From: Alphaproteobacteria bacterium
Lineage (GTDB): Bacteria; Pseudomonadota; Alphaproteobacteria; Micropepsales; Micropepsaceae
Assembly: GCA_016783965.1 (NCBI GenBank)
Contig: JADHVO010000003.1
Location: 62,001-126,000 of the forward strand
Reading direction: 5' to 3'
DNA length: 64,000 bases
Under the pieces are notes generated by a model. It was not told the origin of the DNA, ran no database searches, and was given only the letters and a program-made list of their open reading frames with translations. Of this stretch, positions 55,134 to 63,374 are shown in pieces (position 1 is the stretch's first letter; each line of letters opens with the position of its first letter). Made by a program: the position numbers and the translations under genes.

Positions 55134-55180
55134 GAGGCGGCTACGGCGCATGAACTGCGCCGGCCGCCTCATGATTTTTT
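55134..55180 (+). terminator. Strong Rho-independent terminator
   Basis: Stem GAGGCGGC plus GGCGC (55134-55149) pairs with GCGCC plus GCCGCCTC (55157-55170), and a run of six T ends at 55180. No protein gene lies directly upstream, so it most likely ends a non-coding transcript. Confidence 0.8.
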
Positions 55181-55220
55181 GCCCTCCACTGCGGCCAAGT
55201 GCCGTTGTCATACTGCTGTC

Positions 55221-55739
55221 ATGAATCTCCAAACGCAGCGCCTGCATTTGAGACCGGTCCGCGTTAACGACGCCGCCGAACTATTTGTCGGGCGGGGCGA
55301 CCCCGACGTGATGAAGTACTGGGACTGGCCGGCGCAGCAGAGCGTCGAACAGGTGCGTTCCATTATCCAGAACCACCTCACCGAGATCGAAGGTGGACAG
55401 ACGCAATGGTGGGCAGCGGCACTCAGTCCGCGCGGGCCGGCAATCGGCGAGGTCGACCTGTCGGACATCGACCTGCATCACCGCCGCGCCGAGGTGGGCT
55501 TCCTGTTCCGTCGCTCGGCATGGGGCCAGGGGCTGGCGCGCGAGGCGATGGATCGCGTGATGCGCTACGGCTTCGAGGAACTCGGCCTGGAGCGCCTATG
55601 GGCGCGCTGTCACGCCGGCAACCAGCCGTCCCAGCGCCTGCTCGAAAAGCTGGGTTTCACCTACGAGGGCACGCTGCGCGGACATGTGGTGCGCGAGGGG
55701 AAGCGGCGGGATTGCCTGCTGTACGGGCGGTCGAGGTAG
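55221..55739 (+). CDS. GNAT-family acetyltransferase (RimJ/RimL type)
   Basis: A 172-residue protein. It starts MNLQTQRLHLRPVRVNDAAE, the standard RimJ/RimL opening. The acetyl-CoA loop is FRRSAWGQGLAREAMDRVMRY, and CHAGNQPSQRLLEKLGFTYEG is the conserved C-terminal motif. It acetylates amino groups of a protein or small molecule; target unknown. A 16-base perfect palindrome (55743-55758, GGCGCAGC-GCTGCGCC) follows the stop. Confidence 0.9.
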   Translation: MNLQTQRLHLRPVRVNDAAELFVGRGDPDVMKYWDWPAQQSVEQVRSIIQNHLTEIEGGQTQWWAAALSPRGPAIGEVDLSDIDLHHRRAEVGFLFRRSAWGQGLAREAMDRVMRYGFEELGLERLWARCHAGNQPSQRLLEKLGFTYEGTLRGHVVREGKRRDCLLYGRSR

Positions 55740-55803
55740 CGCGGCGCAGCGCTGCGCCAAAGCAAGACCCCCGGCACCTGCACGCCGAGGTTTCATAGAC
55801 GTA

Positions 55804-56127
55804 TCAGTTGTCGCCGCCGCGGTCGTCGTCGTAGTCGCGGTCGTCGGGCGGCGGGCCGCGATTTTCGTCGCGATCGGGATACTCGCGGCCGCGGTAATAG
55901 TCGTCGCGCTGCTGGTCGTAGCGGCCGCGCTCATAGGCGTCTCGCTCGCGATAGTAGCGGTCGTGATCGGCCGCGACAGCGCCGAGCGTGAGGATGCCGA
56001 GACCGATGCCGAGCGCGGCCCATCCGTCGCCATGGCCCCAGCCGTCATGGCCCCAGCCATGGGCTTCGGCAGCCGTGCTTCCGAACAGGGTAAGCGCAAG
56101 CGTAGCGCACGCGATCTTCTTGATCAT
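55804..56127 (-). CDS. Small secreted Gly/His- and Asp/Arg/Tyr-rich protein
   Basis: A 107-residue protein. The signal peptide ends at TAAEA (about residue 22). HGWGHDGWGHGDGW follows, which could bind metal, then a hydrophobic stretch LGIGLGILTLGAVAA, and a repetitive charged tail rich in Arg, Asp and Tyr. Start MIKKIACAT is chosen for the signal peptide. Function unknown; envelope-associated. Confidence 0.7.
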   Translation of the reverse strand: MIKKIACATLALTLFGSTAAEAHGWGHDGWGHGDGWAALGIGLGILTLGAVAADHDRYYRERDAYERGRYDQQRDDYYRGREYPDRDENRGPPPDDRDYDDDRGGDN

Positions 56128-56258
56128 TGATCGTTTGACCCTTGTTGGGCGATCGATAGTCGCCGGGCAGGCGCGTGATTTGCGCCTTCCCGGGCATAGG
56201 TAGCGACCGTTTCCTGAACCGAACCTGAACCGAAATGGCCAGCACCTGGGCAGCAAAG

Positions 56259-56286
56259 AAAACGCCCCGGGTTTGCCGGGGCGTTT
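56259..56286. terminator. Rho-independent terminator, both directions
   Basis: AACGCCCCGG-GTTTG-CCGGGGCGTT with A run to the left and T run to the right. It lies 27 bases downstream of the leftward DUF1036-like gene, and could act for either strand. Confidence 0.85.
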
Positions 56287-56312
56287 TGAATGCTGGGTGG
56301 ACGAAGCCGAGC

Positions 56313-56756
56313 TTACGGGTTCAGGTTCCAGACATAGACGGGGCGGCCATCGGAGTGGAATGTGGTGAACTCAGCCGGCTCACCTTCCGGGCAGGTCGTA
56401 TCTTCCGAGCGCGTATAGAAATCGTACGGACCGGGATATTCGACGCACTGCTTGATGTCCGAACCCCAGTACTGGTCCGAGTTGCCCTTCACTTCTGCGC
56501 GCGCATAGAAGGTGCGGTTGGTGGTCCTGAAGATATCTTCGCAGGCGCCGGCGTTCACACGGGTCCAGCCCTTGTTACGCCAATCGGACCCGCCGATCGG
56601 GATGTAGCTCGACGCTACCAGGACGGTATCGTCGGTGTGATTGCAGGCGCGCAGCGTGATCGCGCTCGCAGCGGACGCGGGCGTCGATGCCAGCGCGGTG
56701 AGGCCGGCCACGCCGATGGCGGCGGTAAGGCCGAGGATCTTGGACTTTGATAGCAT
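56313..56756 (-). CDS. Secreted DUF1036-like protein
   Basis: A 147-residue protein. The signal peptide ends at TPASA (about residue 30). ITLRACNHTDDTVLVASSYI, GWTRVNAGACEDIF and a further Cys pair (KQCVEYPG, TTCPEGEP) match the DUF1036 pattern of small Cys-rich periplasmic proteins. Four cysteines suggest two disulfides. Function unknown. Start MLSKSKILG is preferred over an upstream in-frame Met. An inverted repeat CTGTGA-N14-TCACAG lies upstream at 56892-56917. Confidence 0.7.
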   Translation of the reverse strand: MLSKSKILGLTAAIGVAGLTALASTPASAASAITLRACNHTDDTVLVASSYIPIGGSDWRNKGWTRVNAGACEDIFRTTNRTFYARAEVKGNSDQYWGSDIKQCVEYPGPYDFYTRSEDTTCPEGEPAEFTTFHSDGRPVYVWNLNP

Positions 56757-56938
56757 CAGGTTACCCCCTTGGTGTGACACGACACGGAACGGCATCCGGC
56801 GCATACAACAAAAAGTCTAGAACAATGACGATAAGCACGCTAGACGGCGTTTGAGGCTGCTTTACGGCCTTTTGCGGGTCAGTCCGCGGTGCTGTGATTG
56901 ACATCTTTGAGTCACAGTCTGCACCGCCAAGATCAAAT

Positions 56939-57853
56939 TCAGATCAAGCCGCCATGGGCGCGGATCGCTGCCGTGGCGGCCGCCCTGCTCTCCCGCACGC
57001 CCTGGCGCAAACGTCCGACGGCGATCACCGATTGCACCGACGGGGCGTACTCGCCCGGCAGCGCTTCGCGAATTGAGACCACGGCGCCGGCATCGATCAT
57101 GACGGAAGAGCCGTCTGGCCGGGTTAGCCGCGCGAGGCCGTGGCCCCTTCCGCCGCGGGGCAGGACCCCGGTGCTCAGAACGCTGGCAATGCTGCGGACA
57201 TAGTTCTCGGTCTCGGCAGGGAGGGATTCGCCGAGCGCGGCATGGGCCGCAAGCATGCCGGGGCCATCATTGTAGGCCGCGAACATAGTGGGATAGCCGT
57301 ACTGCCGGTAGAGAGCCGCGAGCACCGCGCTGCCGGCGATGATGTTGTCGTGAGGGTCGTAGGGATCTGACCCGAGCGCGTACGCCGCGCGCATCTCATG
57401 CCAGGTCCCGGGCATGAGCTGCATCAATCCCATCGCGCCGACCCGCGAGGTGATCGGCCGGTTCTCCGCCAGCATGGTGCGGCCGCCGCTCTCGATCATG
57501 ATCACGGCGCGGATCCACTGGCCCGAAACGTTGAACCGCCGAGAGGCTTCCTTGATGAACGGCGTCCAGCGCTCCATGCGTTCGCGATAGGTCATCGTGC
57601 TCTCAAGCTGAAAGGGTGAGGGTCCGATCGGCTTTGGCTTTGGCGCGGGCTTCGGTGGAGGCGCCGCCTTGGCCTGCGCAATCCTTCTCGGCAGCTGCAG
57701 TGCGGCGGCGACAGGCTTTGCGATTGGCACCGCCGTGCGACGCGGCCCAGAAACGAACACCGCTATCAGCACGGCCGCCAGGACGGCGCCCACAGCGAGC
57801 GCTGGAGCGCGCGTCCTCAGCTGCGCGAAAAGATTCGTGCCGAATGGAGCCAT
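56939..57853 (-). CDS. Membrane-anchored lytic transglycosylase (SLT domain)
   Basis: A 304-residue protein. One N-terminal membrane helix (about residues 17-34) leads to an Ala/Pro/Lys-rich linker. The SLT domain holds the catalytic Glu in VIMIESGGRTML, then GAMGLMQLMPGTW and MFAAYNDGPGML. It cleaves peptidoglycan in the periplasm. A short C-terminal domain with DGSSVMIDAGAVVSIRE follows. It is chromosomal and unrelated to the conjugation copy at the window start. Confidence 0.9.
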   Translation of the reverse strand: MAPFGTNLFAQLRTRAPALAVGAVLAAVLIAVFVSGPRRTAVPIAKPVAAALQLPRRIAQAKAAPPPKPAPKPKPIGPSPFQLESTMTYRERMERWTPFIKEASRRFNVSGQWIRAVIMIESGGRTMLAENRPITSRVGAMGLMQLMPGTWHEMRAAYALGSDPYDPHDNIIAGSAVLAALYRQYGYPTMFAAYNDGPGMLAAHAALGESLPAETENYVRSIASVLSTGVLPRGGRGHGLARLTRPDGSSVMIDAGAVVSIREALPGEYAPSVQSVIAVGRLRQGVRESRAAATAAIRAHGGLI

Positions 57854-57949
57854 CCGGGAGAGTTAAGCAGGCCCGGAACCGCATTCAACCGCGGGAACCC
57901 GGGAACCGCTTCATGCGCTACAGCGCGATGCCACCGCCCATGAACCTGC

Positions 57950-58684
57950 CTACTGGCTGTGTTGGGCCGTGAGCTGGTCATCGTCCGACGGATCGCGGCG
58001 ACCTACAGCACCGCCCTGGGCCACGTCGCCGACTGCACCACCGGTCGACGGCGGCAAGCGATGCGACGCAGGCGGCGCCGGCAGCGGCCGGGACGGACCG
58101 CCCTGCGCGACCGAGACCGGACCGTCGTTCGGATGCGGGCCGGTTACCGGGCCGGTCGGTTTCGGCCCTGCAACCGGCGCGTTGTTCGGTGGACCGCTCA
58201 GGACCAGCGTGTGGTTGGTGTTGTTGAGCGACCACGAGCGGAAGCGCTCGAGGAAGCTCTGGCCAAGCAGGCCCGAGCTCTCGTCGCCGCCGACGCTGGC
58301 GATCACATTGTGCACCACGACGTTGCCGACTTTGAGCGACTTGATGCGATAGGTGCGGCCCCGCGACGAAGATCCGTCGGCCAGAGTGTAGTCCTGGGTA
58401 CCGACATAATCGGCTTCGGTCACGCTGCCCGCGCGCTCCAGCTTGCGGAAAACCGCCTCAGGGATGTTCACGTCAGAGGCGCCGGAGTCGACGATGCAGT
58501 CGAACGTCGCAAGACCATTGACGTTGACCGGCACGACGTAGACGCCGCCGTCCTTGTTCATCGGCACCGCCGCTGTCGTGGTGGCCGCCGGCGGCGGCGT
58601 GGTGGCCGCCAGATTTGGCGTGGTGGCGGCCAAGGCGCCCGCAAGGACAGCCGCCGCTGTGATCAGAAGAGCCCGCTTCGACAT
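57950..58684 (-). CDS. Secreted retropepsin-like aspartic protease
   Basis: A 244-residue protein. Signal peptide to about residue 27. The catalytic motif is DCIVDSGASDVNIP (DSGAS), and ESSGLLGQSFLERFRSW is the second conserved segment of the single-domain retropepsin/clan AA family. The last 80 residues are Pro/Gly-rich and disordered. It likely works as a dimer in the periplasm. Substrate unknown. Confidence 0.85.
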   Translation of the reverse strand: MSKRALLITAAAVLAGALAATTPNLAATTPPPAATTTAAVPMNKDGGVYVVPVNVNGLATFDCIVDSGASDVNIPEAVFRKLERAGSVTEADYVGTQDYTLADGSSSRGRTYRIKSLKVGNVVVHNVIASVGGDESSGLLGQSFLERFRSWSLNNTNHTLVLSGPPNNAPVAGPKPTGPVTGPHPNDGPVSVAQGGPSRPLPAPPASHRLPPSTGGAVGDVAQGGAVGRRDPSDDDQLTAQHSQ

Positions 58685-58876
58685 ATTTTGCCCCGTTCCT
58701 CATTGACCAGGATGAGGGAAGTAGGAGCGAGCCTACTCCCAAACAAGGCCGTTTGAGGACTTTCACTTGCAGTCGATCACACCCGCCGCAAGGACGCGTT
58801 AACAAGGGCTTAGCCAAACGATAGGGGGCAAAGCGTCACGTTCGTCGGAGTCGCTTGAGCCGGTTGGGCTTGGTGC

Positions 58877-58950
58877 TGGAGCGGGCGAAGGGAATCGAAC
58901 CCTCGTATGAAGCTTGGGAAGCTTCCGTTCTACCATTGAACTACGCCCGC
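58877..58950 (-). tRNA. tRNA-Gly (anticodon CCC)
   Basis: Cloverleaf on the minus strand: acceptor GCGGGCG/CGCCCGC, D arm with GTTCAATGGTAGAAC, anticodon stem GAAGC/GCTTC with loop TTCCCAA, and T arm GAGGGTTCGATTCCCTTC. CCA is encoded. It reads GGG codons. Confidence 0.95.
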
Positions 58951-59078
58951 AAAACTCGATTTGTCTCTTTTTTGGCTCTTCTTCATAACCTTCAGAGAGT
59001 CACCGAGCAATAGTCGCCGTGGCTATAGAGCCCGCGGGCACAGGTTTCGCCATCTTCCCGTTTGAGGAATGATGCTAG

Positions 59079-59635
59079 ATGATGTGGTTGAACTTCATCG
59101 TCGAGATGACCAGGGCGCTCGCGTGGCCCGTAGCTGTGTTCGCGCTACTTCTTATCTTTCGCTCAAACGTCGTTTCTCTCCTAGAACGACTGACGCGCGT
59201 GAAATGGGCCGACAAGGAGGCAGCCTTCGAGCTCCAACGGGTCAAGGTCGCCGAATCCATTGATGAGGCGGACCCGCGCGCGCTGGCGCAGCCCCTAGAC
59301 GATGCCAGCAGATTCTATGCGCAAGCGCAGACAAATCCTCGCGCAGCCATCATCGATATGGCCATCGAGCTGGAGGCTCGAATCCGAGACCTGGCCGCCA
59401 ACCTGGCGCCCGACCGAGTCAAGAATATGCCGGCCGGCCAGCTCATTCGGCTTCTACGCGATCGGCAGTCATCGACGATCAAACAGCGCAGTCGTTGCAG
59501 GGACTATTTGTGATGCGCAACTTGGCAGTCCACTCCCGGCAATCGGAGGCAACGACGGAGAAGGCAATCGAGTTCATAACCCTTGCAAGTGCCATTCTGT
59601 ATGTGTTGAGCACGAAAGGCCCGAAGCGATCCTAG
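59079..59635 (+). pseudogene. Membrane protein gene broken by a one-base frameshift
   Basis: The first frame (59079-59513) has one membrane helix (WPVAVFALLLIF), a helical cytoplasmic part and then a nonsense tail. From about 59466, another frame reads AVIDDQTAQSLQGLFVMRN and continues to a stop at 59635. This continuation looks like the missing C-terminal half, with LAVHSRQSEATTEKAIEFIT. One G inserted near 59466 (CGG-GCA instead of CGG-CA) would restore a single frame of about 185 residues. It is either a true pseudogene or a sequencing error. Function of the intact form unknown. Confidence 0.65.
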
Positions 59636-59673
59636 CGTGAAATTGCAGGGCAAAGCGATCGGGCATTGATATA

Positions 59674-59694
59674 GCATAGGGAGCTACCCTATGC
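59674..59694. promoter_or_regulatory. Likely DmeR operator
   Basis: GCATAGGG-N5-CCCTATGC, a perfect inverted repeat with a G tract, as expected for RcnR/DmeR repressors. It overlaps an alternative ATG at 59691 and ends 8 bases before the preferred dmeR start. Confidence 0.65.
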
Positions 59695-59702
59695 TTATGC
59701 CC

Positions 59703-59981
59703 ATGAGCCACACGGTCCGTGAAAAGAAAAAGCTCCTCGGCCGCGTGCGCCGCATCAAAGGCCAGGTCGAGGCCATCGAGCGCGCCCTCTCTAACGAAGC
59801 GGGTTGCGAAGAGGTGATGCACCTGATCGCCGGCATGCGGGGCGCTACGGCAGGATTGATGGCGGAAGTGGTCGAAGATCATGTGCGCACGCATCTGGTC
59901 GACGCCGGCAAGCATCCCGGGGCATTGAACGTCGATGCGGCTGACAAACTGTTGGACGTGGTCCGAACCTATTTGAAGTGA
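59703..59981 (+). CDS. dmeR: CsoR/RcnR-family metal-sensing repressor (DmeR-like)
   Basis: A 92-residue all-helical repressor. SHTVREKKKLLGRVRRIKGQ has the N-terminal His, GCEEVMHLIAGMRGAT carries the conserved Cys and a His, and VEDHVRTHLVDA has the later His residues of the nickel/cobalt sensor RcnR. The Cys-His set fits Ni/Co rather than Cu. The metal releases it from the inverted repeat just upstream. It lies 7 bases from dmeF, so both form an operon. Confidence 0.85.
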   Translation: MSHTVREKKKLLGRVRRIKGQVEAIERALSNEAGCEEVMHLIAGMRGATAGLMAEVVEDHVRTHLVDAGKHPGALNVDAADKLLDVVRTYLK

Positions 59982-59988
59982 GGTTGCG

Positions 59989-61239
59989 ATGCCGGCAGCA
60001 GGCATAGATCACTCCGCCGACCCACACAGCCACGTCTTCCTCGGCGAGGGCCACGAGCAAAGCGAGCGCAAAAGTTGGGCGGTTATCGTGCTTTGCGGCG
60101 CGATGATGATTGCGGAGATTGTCGGCGGGCTGCTGTTCGGTTCCATCGCGCTCGTCGCCGACGGTCTTCATATGAGCACGCATGCGGGCGCCCTGCTTCT
60201 AGCGGCGCTCGCCTACAGCTACTCCCGCAAGCACGCCGACGATCCGCGCTTCACCTTCGGCACGGGCAAGCTTGGCGATCTGGCCGGGTTCACCAGTGCC
60301 ATCATCCTCGCGATGATCGCATTGCTCATCGGGTACGACTCCGTGAGTCGCATCTTCGCGCCGGTGACGATCCATTTCGCTGAGGCCATTCCGATTGCGT
60401 GCCTTGGGCTTGCGGTCAATGTCGCGAGCGTCTGGCTCTTGAGCGGCGGCGCGCACGACCATCATCAGGGACACAGTCACAGCCATTCGCACAATGCGCA
60501 TGACCACGACGAAGAGCATCGCATCGAGACCAAGATCGGCTCGGTCGTGCTCTCGATCTTCGAAGATGGCGTACCACCGCGCTTCCAGCTTCACGCCCTC
60601 CCCGGCACGCCTTTAGCTGCCAGAGACGTCGTGATCGAGACGGTGCGGCCCGACGGGACGCATCAGACCTTTGCGATGCGCGACCGTGGCGCATATCTGG
60701 AATCTGCCGATGAGATCCCCGAACCGCACGCGTTTCTGGCGACCGTTCGGCTTGGCGGCGATGCCTACCCGATTGTTTTCGAGGAACACGAGCACGCGCA
60801 TTCGGGCGCAAGCCGCGACAACAACATGCGTGCGGCGGTCGTCCATGTGCTGGCCGACGCGGCCGTGTCGGTCCTCGTGATCACGGGGCTCGTGCTCGCG
60901 CGCACCTTCGGTTGGCTCTGGATGGACCCGCTCGCAGGCATCGTGGGCGCGTGCGTTATCGCGAGCTGGTCTTATGGTCTCGTGCGCGACACGGGGGCAA
61001 TTCTACTCGATATGAACCCCGATCGGAGGATGGCGGACAATCTCCGCCAGATTATAGAAGGCGATGGCGACAGGTTGCGGGACTTGCATCTATGGCGTCT
61101 CGGCCCTGGCCACATGGGCGCGATCCTCTCCGTCGTTACCTTGCAGGCCCGCGAGCCGGGCTACTACCGCGCAAGACTTGCGCGCTTCCGCTCGTTGTCC
61201 CACGTTACAATCGAAGTCGAGCGCCCTTTGGGTAGCTGA
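59989..61239 (+). CDS. dmeF: Cation diffusion facilitator DmeF (Co/Ni efflux)
   Basis: A 416-residue CDF transporter exporting divalent metal in exchange for protons. The transmembrane metal site is in LFGSIALVADGLHMSTHAGA (His and Asp) and VVHVLADAAVSVLVI. A His-rich loop (GAHDHHQGHSHSHSHNAHDH) and an insert of about 100 residues between helices 4 and 5 are typical of DmeF. The C-terminal cytoplasmic domain has LRDLHLWRLGPGHMGA. GAGG precedes the ATG. Confidence 0.92.
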   Translation: MPAAGIDHSADPHSHVFLGEGHEQSERKSWAVIVLCGAMMIAEIVGGLLFGSIALVADGLHMSTHAGALLLAALAYSYSRKHADDPRFTFGTGKLGDLAGFTSAIILAMIALLIGYDSVSRIFAPVTIHFAEAIPIACLGLAVNVASVWLLSGGAHDHHQGHSHSHSHNAHDHDEEHRIETKIGSVVLSIFEDGVPPRFQLHALPGTPLAARDVVIETVRPDGTHQTFAMRDRGAYLESADEIPEPHAFLATVRLGGDAYPIVFEEHEHAHSGASRDNNMRAAVVHVLADAAVSVLVITGLVLARTFGWLWMDPLAGIVGACVIASWSYGLVRDTGAILLDMNPDRRMADNLRQIIEGDGDRLRDLHLWRLGPGHMGAILSVVTLQAREPGYYRARLARFRSLSHVTIEVERPLGS

Positions 61240-61582
61240 CGCCGGCGCCGAACCCATTCAGAACTGTAGATGACTGTCCGCAAGCCGGCATGGGAATCAA
61301 TAGGACAGACGATCACCAAGCCGCGTAGTTGATACGACACACTGCTCCGCTCGAACTCTAAGTCATCTGCTCCATTGCAAAGAGTTCATCGCTCGCGCAA
61401 GACGCTGTAATGCCATGCTGACACCGTCAGCGAGCTTTCGGCGGCCCCCCAACTCCCCGCCGAAGGTTTCCACTCGCGCCGCGGGCCCGACCCCGGCGCT
61501 CCCGGCGCGGGTGGATGGGCGGCGTGATCTAGAACGCGAGCCTTGCGCGCGGTGGCCGGTGTACGGGACCGTGCCAACAACC
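61240..61582. other. Non-coding gap between dmeF and the PAS gene
   Basis: 343 bases between convergent genes. No gene, RNA or clear terminator is seen. A GC-rich central block with CCCCCC is the only notable composition. Confidence 0.4.
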
Positions 61583-62137
61583 TCAGGCAATCACTGTTTC
61601 GAGCGCCAAGAGTTGTCGACCATTCAATGACGAACGATCGAAGGTGAATACATTGACGATGCGATCAACGTGTTCACCGTCCGTAGCATATGGCAGATAG
61701 AGATTGTCGTAGGCGGGAAAATACACCTTGCGCCAGCGGCTTGATGGACCGGTGAGCCGCACCGGCCGGCGCAAAGCACAGGTATGGCGGAGCACGTGCA
61801 GCGCACCCTTGACAAACTCTGGGTCGACGCCGGCGAATGCCTCCCGCAAAGGCTTTCCCGTGCCGTCACCCAGGAAATACTCGGCGACACACGTACCAAC
61901 GAGGCGATATCGAAAATCGCCTTCTTCAGGCGGTACTACATCGATCAGCGCTACCCACTTCAGATTGCCGCGCACCTCACCCGGCACGAACGACGATGGC
62001 AATGGAAGATGTTCGCCTACGCGCTTTGCTTTCCAATATTCGAGGAAGAACCGCAGTACGGGTTGATCCGTCACCGCGTCAGGGTCTTCTATCAGTCTGG
62101 TTACCTTGTCCGGACCGAAATACACAATGCGTGACAT
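61583..62137 (-). CDS. PAS-domain (PAS_5-like) protein
   Basis: A 184-residue protein. LEYWKAKRVGEHLPLPSSF, LKWVALIDVVPPEEGDFRYR and VGTCVAEYFLGDGTGKPL match the PAS_5-type domain common in alphaproteobacteria, where the motif FRYRLVGT is typical. No output domain is attached. It probably senses a small ligand or redox state. Upstream lies the palindrome at 62244-62260. Confidence 0.75.
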   Translation of the reverse strand: MSRIVYFGPDKVTRLIEDPDAVTDQPVLRFFLEYWKAKRVGEHLPLPSSFVPGEVRGNLKWVALIDVVPPEEGDFRYRLVGTCVAEYFLGDGTGKPLREAFAGVDPEFVKGALHVLRHTCALRRPVRLTGPSSRWRKVYFPAYDNLYLPYATDGEHVDRIVNVFTFDRSSLNGRQLLALETVIA

Positions 62138-62659
62138 TCGTTGAACCTTCGGATCACTCGCTGAGCCTCACTTCAGCACGCTTACTCACTGCTTAAACTG
62201 TTACCGCATACGTGCTGTTACTGAGGCTCAAGACGTCGGTTGCAAACTCAAATTGAGTTTCTGCCACAAAACGCCCGTTCCGTTATTGATCCAGGTCAGC
62301 AATCTTAGCGCTAGCACAAGATCCAGCGCGCCCCCGCTATCAACTATTCTTCCGTATGCTTACGAGTAATAAGCAATAACGACGCGGCCGACGGCTCAGA
62401 CAAGAAGACGGATCCAAAACTGAAAACAAAGCCGGGAACCACCGAACGGAACGAAACCGCTTCATTGCAATCTGGCCAGGGACGCAGCACACTGTTCCTA
62501 CGTGGTTCTTACGTCTTCATCAGACGAAGCGTTTCTGTTGATCCGACCGCTTGGTGCGCGCCGAACCCGCTTGAGACCTTCTGAAGGGGCACGATGTCTC
62601 GTTTCCACGCCGCGCGTGCGATGTCCGTACGCGCGTAGCTCCGTCACTAAGGAAGTAAA
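62138..62659. other. Divergent promoter region with palindrome, cold-shock leader
   Basis: 522 bases with no supported protein. AAACTCAA-A-TTGAGTTT (62244-62260) is a perfect palindrome and a likely operator for the PAS gene. The right-hand part must contain the promoter and the long 5' leader common to cold-shock genes; AAGGAAG precedes the next ATG. Confidence 0.5.
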
Positions 62660-62863
62660 ATGACGATCGGTACCGTAAAGTTCTTCAACACTACCAAAGG
62701 TTTTGGCTTCATCGCTCCAGAAGGCGGCGGCAAGGATGTGTTCGTGCACGTTACCGCGCTTGAGGCCGCCGGCCTGCGCTCGCTGACCGAGGGTCAGAAG
62801 GTCTCGTTCGACGAACAGCCGGACAAGCGCGGCTCCAAGGCGGTCAACATCAAGGCCCTTTGA
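62660..62863 (+). CDS. Cold-shock protein CspA family
   Basis: A 67-residue RNA-binding OB-fold protein. RNP1 is KGFGFIAP and RNP2 is VFVHVTALE. It melts RNA secondary structure and acts as a chaperone at low temperature or in stationary phase. A small basic gene follows after 77 bases in the same direction. Confidence 0.96.
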   Translation: MTIGTVKFFNTTKGFGFIAPEGGGKDVFVHVTALEAAGLRSLTEGQKVSFDEQPDKRGSKAVNIKAL

Positions 62864-62940
62864 TACGGCTCTTGCGTTTTGAAACTACCGAAGGCCGGTG
62901 ACACACGCTGGCGGCCGGTGCTTCTATTCAGGGAGTTTCC

Positions 62941-63183
62941 ATGAGCAACCCACCGCGCGATCTGAGTGCGCGAAAGGCTGCGCAGAGCCATTTCGACGCG
63001 CACGAGGCCCGTACGAATCTTGCCAAGCAGATCGTCCAGGACGAGAGCGCGGCCAACGACGCGAAGACTGCGAGGCTTCGCGCCCTGCGTCTAGCTAAAG
63101 AAGAGGCTGACCGCGCCGCGAAAGTCGCTGCACCCGAAAAACTCGCTCCCGTGAAGAAGTCGGGCAAGAAGATCGCTCCCTGA
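62941..63183 (+). CDS. Small charged protein after the cold-shock gene (DUF6481-like)
   Basis: An 80-residue protein rich in Ala, Lys, Arg and Glu, almost fully helical (LSARKAAQSHFDAHEARTNL ... RLRALRLAKEEADRAA). Small helical DUF6481-type proteins are often found beside cspA in alphaproteobacteria; the match here is weak. GGGAG lies 6 bases before the ATG. Confidence 0.55.
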   Translation: MSNPPRDLSARKAAQSHFDAHEARTNLAKQIVQDESAANDAKTARLRALRLAKEEADRAAKVAAPEKLAPVKKSGKKIAP

Positions 63184-63324
63184 AACTTAACTCCGGATCT
63201 TCAACAGGAGGAGTTAGCACTCCGGGCGCTCGCAGTGGGTGCAATTGCGGTTCGGGGGCGAGCTAGCTCCGGTGCGCCCGAACTCAAATCGGGTCGGGCG
63301 CAAGCCTGAGCCTGTACGACCGTG

Positions 63325-63356
63325 AGAGCGATCCACTGCCTTGCGGCGATCGCTCT
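63325..63356. terminator. Hairpin between convergent genes
   Basis: AGAGCGATC (63325-63333) and GATCGCTCT (63348-63356) form a perfect 9-base stem with a 14-base loop. No clear T run. Probably ends the csp operon and/or the next gene. Confidence 0.5.
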
Positions 63357-63374
63357 ACTCTCTTCATCGCCGCT

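Noticed and set aside
56892-56917. CTGTGA-N14-TCACAG, looking like a CRP site.
   Set aside because: CRP/FNR sites have a spacer of about 6; 14 is too long. Left as a simple inverted repeat.
58877-59635. The tRNA-Gly gene as integration site of a second small island.
   Set aside because: A broken gene and dmeRF follow, but no integrase or repeated tRNA end was found nearby.
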